Below are positions 60,571 to 64,000 of a stretch of DNA of 64,000 nucleotides, one piece after another. Under the pieces are notes generated by a model, which saw nothing but the letters and a program-made list of their open reading frames with translations, made no database searches and was not told where the DNA came from. Numbering within the stretch: position 1 is the stretch's first letter; every line of letters begins with the position of its first letter. The position numbers were made by a program, and so were the translations under genes. The DNA is from [Pseudopropionibacterium] massiliense (lineage in GTDB: Bacteria > Actinomycetota > Actinomycetes > Propionibacteriales > Propionibacteriaceae): assembly GCF_900607225.1 (NCBI RefSeq), contig NZ_LR027842.1, positions 646,088-710,087 on the forward strand, given 5' to 3'.

Positions 60571-61698
60571 CTATCCGTTGGTTCCGGTGGTCAGGGGTAC
60601 CCTGACCTCGGCATGCCACTGATGTCCCTTGGGGGTGAAGGAATATGCGCCGTTCAACAGATTGACCCTTTCCTTGACGCCGAGCAGCCCGTGGCCTCCG
60701 TTGCTCTTCGCCGGAGCTGCGGTGCCGATGTCGTTGACCACCCTCAGCATGACGCAACCGTCGTCTTCCCGGGCTTCGATGGTGCACGTTCCCGGAGCCC
60801 CGTGCCACACGACGTTGGCGACGAGCTCCCCCAAAATCTTGGACATGCCGTATTCGAGGTCGGGGGAGAGCTTGTCGCCGGGGATGTCGACATGAGTTTC
60901 TGTATTGAATCCGTTGTCCCGAAGGGCGCTCAATGCCTGGGTCAGCTGCGTATCGAGGGAGTGGTTCGATTGCTGTCCGAAAGAACTGAAGTCCTGATCG
61001 ACGTTTCGAAGAGCCACCATGGCGGCGCGTAGCTCGGTCGCCGCGCGGCGTGACAACTCGAGCGCATCGAGAAGATCGGGAGACAGTTCCCCTGGGAGAC
61101 GTGGATCCTCCGCGAGGTCCTCGAGGCTCATCACCACCAAGGTCTGGGTTTGGGCGACGCTGTCGTGGAGCTCACTCGCCACGAGGAGGCGGGTCGATCG
61201 CAGGGCCTCCTCGCTTTCCCGGTGAGCCCTTTCCTCGGTCTCGTGCCTCTTATGAGCGATCGCTCCGGTGGCGCCGCCGAACAGGGTGATTCCGGTGAAG
61301 AAGATGAGATTGATCAGAGTGTCGTTCCACGAATCGCGAATCTCCCAGGTGATCAGTAATAACAAGGGGTAGATGATGGCCAGTGCCCAGCGACCGGTGC
61401 GGCGATTTTTGAACCAGTTGTATACGAAAGCTCCTCCGCACAGATTCATGGATACCCCGGGGATATTGAATGTGCTCCACAGGCCGAAGTAGCACATTGC
61501 TAGTGCAAGGGCTGGTAATGGTTGCCAAGGAAGTAGGAAAGAGGCTGCGAGCATCACCAGTGCAACTCCTGTGGAAGTCGGCTCCGGTGTGCCCTGTGGC
61601 GTACCCAGGGTCATTGCAAATAGCGCAACGCCGATCACCGGCTCCACGGGCAGTTGCTTGATGAGGGAGAGGACCAGGCGGGCGCGTCGCAACTTCAC
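60571..61698 (-). CDS. NarL-type sensor histidine kinase with multi-pass membrane domain
   Basis: 375 residues from the GTG at 61698. Residues 14-150 hold five to six hydrophobic segments (VIGVALFAMTLG, GVALVMLAASFLLPW, LALAMCYFGLWSTF, ALAIIYPLLLLITWEI, LINLIFFTGITLFGGATG), with short loops and no large outer domain. The HisKA_3 helix is LRSTRLLVASELHDSVAQTQ (phospho-acceptor His about 180), and the ATPase end has GELVANVVWHG and NGGHGLLGVKERVNLLNG. This compact polytopic sensor is the kind that detects peptides or membrane ligands. Partner: the regulator at 62385. It lies between the cluster and the peptide gene. Confidence 0.88.
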   Translation of the reverse strand: MKLRRARLVLSLIKQLPVEPVIGVALFAMTLGTPQGTPEPTSTGVALVMLAASFLLPWQPLPALALAMCYFGLWSTFNIPGVSMNLCGGAFVYNWFKNRRTGRWALAIIYPLLLLITWEIRDSWNDTLINLIFFTGITLFGGATGAIAHKRHETEERAHRESEEALRSTRLLVASELHDSVAQTQTLVVMSLEDLAEDPRLPGELSPDLLDALELSRRAATELRAAMVALRNVDQDFSSFGQQSNHSLDTQLTQALSALRDNGFNTETHVDIPGDKLSPDLEYGMSKILGELVANVVWHGAPGTCTIEAREDDGCVMLRVVNDIGTAAPAKSNGGHGLLGVKERVNLLNGAYSFTPKGHQWHAEVRVPLTTGTNG

Positions 61699-61720
61699 CC
61701 GTTAAATGATACAGCTGTGC

Positions 61721-61993
61721 CATTGAGGCTTATTCGTGGGTAGGGTACCCGCCGGCACATTCCTCTGGCCGGGGGTTCAGGTGAGGGCGTGTGGTCAAGT
61801 TTTCGAGGAACGAAAGCTGGTTGAGCCGGCCTGGTTGCTCTGCGGACTGGCTGTGTCGAAACCCCCGGCGACCGTTTTCAGGGAATTGCAGCGGCCTCTG
61901 TTGTGCGGCTGCCGGGTGGTTTCGAGGTTGATCGCTCCTTCGTCGCGGTCCGGCTCAACCAGTTTCGGGGAGGCTGTGGATCACGCCTCATTG
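61721..61993. mobile_element. 273-bp MITE-like element carrying REP units
   Basis: Left end CATTGAGGCTTATTCGTGGG (61721-61740); the complement of the right end is CAATGAGGCGTGATCCACAG (ending 61993). Two REP half-units lie inside in opposite orientation (61813-61863 and 61918-61970). It sits exactly between the histidine kinase gene and the small peptide gene, ending 3 bases before the peptide stop codon. Confidence 0.55.
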
Positions 61994-61996
61994 ACT

Positions 61997-62173
61997 TCAG
62001 CAGTAACCCCTCCAGATGTGGCAGAGGAAATTGGATGCGGGGGTGGTGCTGGTTGGAGGAACGGTCTTGGAGACAGTGGTGCTGGGCGCCGCGCTGGCCT
62101 CGGTCGGGAGGGTGAGCAGGGGGGTGGCGAGGGTGAACATGGCTGCGAGGGTGATCGTGATCTTGTGCTTCAT
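61997..62173 (-). CDS. Secreted small peptide precursor ending CHIWRGYC (putative pheromone)
   Basis: 58 codons from ATG 62173 to TGA 61997-61999, shorter than usual gene-finder cut-offs. Residues 1-28 form a signal peptide: basic MKHK, a hydrophobic core (ITITLAAMFTLATPLLTL) and a cleavage site after EASA. A Ser/Thr/Pro-rich spacer (APSTTVSKTVPPTSTTPAS) leads to NFLCHIWRGYC, where two cysteines bracket six residues at the extreme C-terminus, allowing a small disulfide ring. It is encoded upstream of the kinase gene on the same strand and divergent from the response regulator. A weak AGTAGAG site precedes the ATG. An autoinducing peptide is the best guess; an antimicrobial or structural peptide is possible. 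Confidence 0.65.
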   Translation of the reverse strand: MKHKITITLAAMFTLATPLLTLPTEASAAPSTTVSKTVPPTSTTPASNFLCHIWRGYC

Positions 62174-62235
62174 GGTATGCTCTACTTTGAACAGGGATAA
62201 AGATTAAATTTCAGTAAGCAGTCCCCGATATGGAG

Positions 62236-62297
62236 AAGGGAAGATCCCTTTTCGCTATCGATTCGGTGTGGGCTGTTTTCGTTGATCCCAATCAAAC
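62236..62297. promoter_or_regulatory. Operator-like inverted repeats in the peptide/regulator intergenic region
   Basis: AAGGGA-AGA-TCCCTT (62236-62250) and TTGAT-CCCA-ATCAA (62282-62295) are perfect inverted repeats between the divergent peptide and regulator genes. The word ATCAAAC (62291-62297) also occurs, in both orientations, upstream of the megasynthase gene. These are candidate response-regulator sites. 62174-62384 has no other gene. Confidence 0.4.
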
Positions 62298-62384
62298 CTG
62301 TCCCGCCGCATCGAGGCACGCGTACGTCAACTTTGGGAGATCGACGCAGCAGACGGTCTGGGTCGAACGGCTAGATTGTGTGAC

Positions 62385-63035
62385 ATGAACGAAGCCGAGA
62401 TCCGTGTTCTGATCGCTGAGGACCACGACCAGGTGCGTGCCCGCATCCAACGCATAGTGGATGCCATGCCCGGGATCCTCGTGGTCGGGGCGGCCCCGAA
62501 CGGGCTGACGGCCGTTTCCACCGCCAAACGCATCGACCCCGATGTGATCCTGATGGACATCAGCATGCCGGTGCTCGACGGCATCCAGGCCACCCGGCAG
62601 ATCGTTGATCTGGGGCTCCGGGCGCGCGTCATCGCGCTCACATCGTTGGAGGACGATTACACCTTCCACGACGCGCTGCGTGCAGGGGTTGCCGGGTTCC
62701 TGCTCAAGACCAGCTCCCGCGGCGAGATCATGCACGCCATCCAGCAGGTTCACCTCGGTGAGTCCATGCTCTCACCCAGCCTCATCACTCGGGTTCTGAC
62801 CAACTATGAACGCGGGCACCGTCCCTCGAAAGCCATCATTGAACTGCCCGAGAAGGACCGGGACCTGCTCCGTCTGATCGCGCAGGGCCTGAGCAATCTC
62901 GAAATCGCGGAGAAACTCTCGCTCTCGCCCGCGACGGTGAAGAGCTACGTCTCCAGGCTGTTGACCAAGCTGGGTGCCCGCGACCGAGCCCAGCTCGTGA
63001 TCCTGGCCTACCAGAACGGCCTCGTGGAAAGCTGA
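62385..63035 (+). CDS. NarL/LuxR-type response regulator
   Basis: 216 residues from ATG 62385. Receiver domain 1-120: VLIAEDHDQVRARIQ (acidic pair), VILMDISMPVLDG (phospho-Asp), ALTSLEDD (Thr/Ser) and FLLKTSSRGEI (Lys). The C-terminal LuxR helix-turn-helix is DRDLLRLIAQGLSNLEIAEK followed by LSLSPATVKSYVSRLLTKLG. Cognate of the kinase at 60571 by type and position. There is no clear Shine-Dalgarno site, and TAGATT (62372-62377) sits 7 bases before the ATG, so the mRNA may be leaderless. Likely targets are its own region and the NRPS-PKS operon. Confidence 0.9.
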   Translation: MNEAEIRVLIAEDHDQVRARIQRIVDAMPGILVVGAAPNGLTAVSTAKRIDPDVILMDISMPVLDGIQATRQIVDLGLRARVIALTSLEDDYTFHDALRAGVAGFLLKTSSRGEIMHAIQQVHLGESMLSPSLITRVLTNYERGHRPSKAIIELPEKDRDLLRLIAQGLSNLEIAEKLSLSPATVKSYVSRLLTKLGARDRAQLVILAYQNGLVES

Positions 63036-63068
63036 CGAAATCCCGGACGGAAGCGTCCCGGAACGACG

Positions 63069-63860
63069 TCACAGTGGCCGGACCGGGTTCCCGTCGAGCA
63101 CCGGGAGTCTTTCGCGAATGACGGCGACCTGCTCCGGATCGACATCGACGAAGGCCAGATCGGGTTTCGCCCCCAGCTCCAGCAGGACCTGCCCGGTGGG
63201 ATCCACCGCCATGGAGTGGCCGATTCCTGTCGGACCGGCGGCGGGGGTCTCCACATCACCCAGGAGTGCCTGATCCACCGCGATCACGAACGAGACGGAG
63301 TCCATGGCCCGGGCCGTCACCAGTGTTCGCCACTGGTGGAGCTTCCCCGGACCGGGCGCCCAGGACGCGCACACCACCATGACCGTTGCTCCTCCCAGCG
63401 CCAGGTCGATGAAATGGGTGGGAAACCTCACGTCGTAGCAGATGGCCAGCCCCAGCCCGTGCCCGCAGACCTCGATCGCCGTCGACCGCCGCCCCGGTGC
63501 GACGGTTTCTGATTCGCGATGACCGAGAGCGTCGAAAAGATGGATCTTGTCGTAGCGACCCTCGGATTTGCCCGTCGCCAGGAGCGTGTTGTGCACCCTG
63601 GCGCCGTGCGCCGTGGTGAACATGCCCGCGATGATGGTGATTCCGAGGTCACCGGCCACGCGTCGCACGGCCGAGGCCCACGGCCCGTCGAACGACTCCG
63701 CGGCCCGGGCAGGATCCTGCTGGAAGGAACACATGGTTGCCTCCGGGAACACCACCACGTCGGCCTCGTTCCGGGAGGCCCGGCGGGCCAGGTCGGCGGC
63801 CAGGGCCAGGTTTTCCCGGGGATCGACGGTGGAACGGAGCTGTGCCAGAGCGAAACGCAT
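63069..63860 (-). CDS. Carbon-nitrogen hydrolase (nitrilase superfamily)
   Basis: 263 residues from ATG 63860; the longer frame to 63983 overlaps the divergent gene start. The Glu-Lys-Cys triad is visible: VVVFPEATMCSF (Glu), GRYDKIHLFDALGHRESETV (Lys) and LGLAICYDVRFPTHFIDLAL (Cys). The D-x-R-F-P stretch matches the omega-amidase/deaminated-glutathione amidase-like branch. It cleaves a C-N amide bond of a small metabolite in the cytosol; exact substrate uncertain. Unlinked to the biosynthetic cluster. Confidence 0.85.
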   Translation of the reverse strand: MRFALAQLRSTVDPRENLALAADLARRASRNEADVVVFPEATMCSFQQDPARAAESFDGPWASAVRRVAGDLGITIIAGMFTTAHGARVHNTLLATGKSEGRYDKIHLFDALGHRESETVAPGRRSTAIEVCGHGLGLAICYDVRFPTHFIDLALGGATVMVVCASWAPGPGKLHQWRTLVTARAMDSVSFVIAVDQALLGDVETPAAGPTGIGHSMAVDPTGQVLLELGAKPDLAFVDVDPEQVAVIRERLPVLDGNPVRPL

Positions 63861-63957
63861 GTTTCCACTGTGACCGTGCACCATCCGTTGCACAACCCCG
63901 GGGTCCTCATCCGACGGAGGCGATAGGCTCGCTGCGACCCTGAATGAAGGAGCCCAG

Positions 63958-64000
63958 ATGTCGCGACTCACCCTGCTGGCCACAACCGATGTTCATGGCG
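63958..64000 (+). CDS. 5' end of a 5'-nucleotidase/metallophosphoesterase-like gene (cut by window)
   Basis: ATG 63958 with AAGGAG 6 bases upstream, reading MSRLTLLATTDVHG to the window edge. T-x-D-x-H-G after a short hydrophobic strand is the first metal-binding motif of 5'-nucleotidase and 2',3'-cyclic-nucleotide phosphodiesterases. No signal peptide precedes it, so a cytosolic form is possible. Only 14 codons are visible. Confidence 0.65.
   Translation, partial: MSRLTLLATTDVHG

Noticed and set aside
62016-62207. 63-codon plus-strand frame
   Set aside because: Shadow of the minus-strand secreted peptide gene, which has a coherent signal peptide and Cys-bracketed tail.

Overview
High-GC chromosomal DNA from an actinobacterium, most likely a member of the Propionibacteriaceae (Arachnia/Tessaracoccus-like). 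This is inferred from base composition, Cys-free ribosomal protein S18, the BluB and FadD types, and the GAAGCTGGTTGAGCC...GTCGAAACC interspersed repeats. No taxonomic marker was searched, so the placement is tentative.

Layout. 1-7.2 kb is core DNA: a gene fragment, tRNA-Tyr, purine nucleoside phosphorylase, a GPH sugar symporter divergent from a MerR/GyrI-type regulator, a DUF4143-type ATPase preceded by 23-bp tandem repeats, and a long-chain acyl-CoA ligase. 7.2-22.5 kb is an accessory region of visibly lower GC. It holds an aminoglycoside-phosphotransferase-like gene, an unknown membrane protein, ISL3 and IS3 debris, MITE-like elements, a six-gene operon (vWA / PP2C phosphatase / protein kinase / FtsK-type ATPase / coiled-coil protein with a ParB-like end / small helical protein), a convergent transglutaminase plus small helical protein pair, and a lone AbiEi-like gene. 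It lies between the acyl-CoA ligase gene and a decayed second copy of that gene's 3' end. 22.5-31 kb returns to core: bluB, rhodanese, an SGNH hydrolase, rpsF-ssb-rpsR-rplI, and two tandem secreted SGNH/PKD hydrolases.

31.1-59.6 kb is a single minus-strand hybrid NRPS-PKS cluster. The 5308-residue megasynthase reads C-A-T-KS-AT-T-C-A-T-KS-(AT remnant)-T-C-A-T-C. Downstream come a free KS, ACP, GSAM-type aminotransferase, membrane protein, type II thioesterase, MFS exporter, small membrane protein, FtsX-type permease, ABC ATPase, second ACP, second KS and an Sfp-type phosphopantetheinyl transferase. Most genes overlap or nearly touch, which suggests one transcript. Order and content suggest a lipopeptide or beta-amino-acyl peptide with its own tailoring and export.

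59.6-63 kb is the likely control region: a NarL-type histidine kinase with a multi-pass membrane sensor, a divergent LuxR-type response regulator, and between them an unlisted 58-codon gene for a secreted peptide ending in CHIWRGYC. I read this as a candidate peptide-pheromone circuit next to the cluster. The window ends with a nitrilase-family amidohydrolase and the first codons of a 5'-nucleotidase-like gene.

The two strongest leads are the pheromone-like peptide/two-component triad and the FtsK-extended TerY-type phosphorylation operon.
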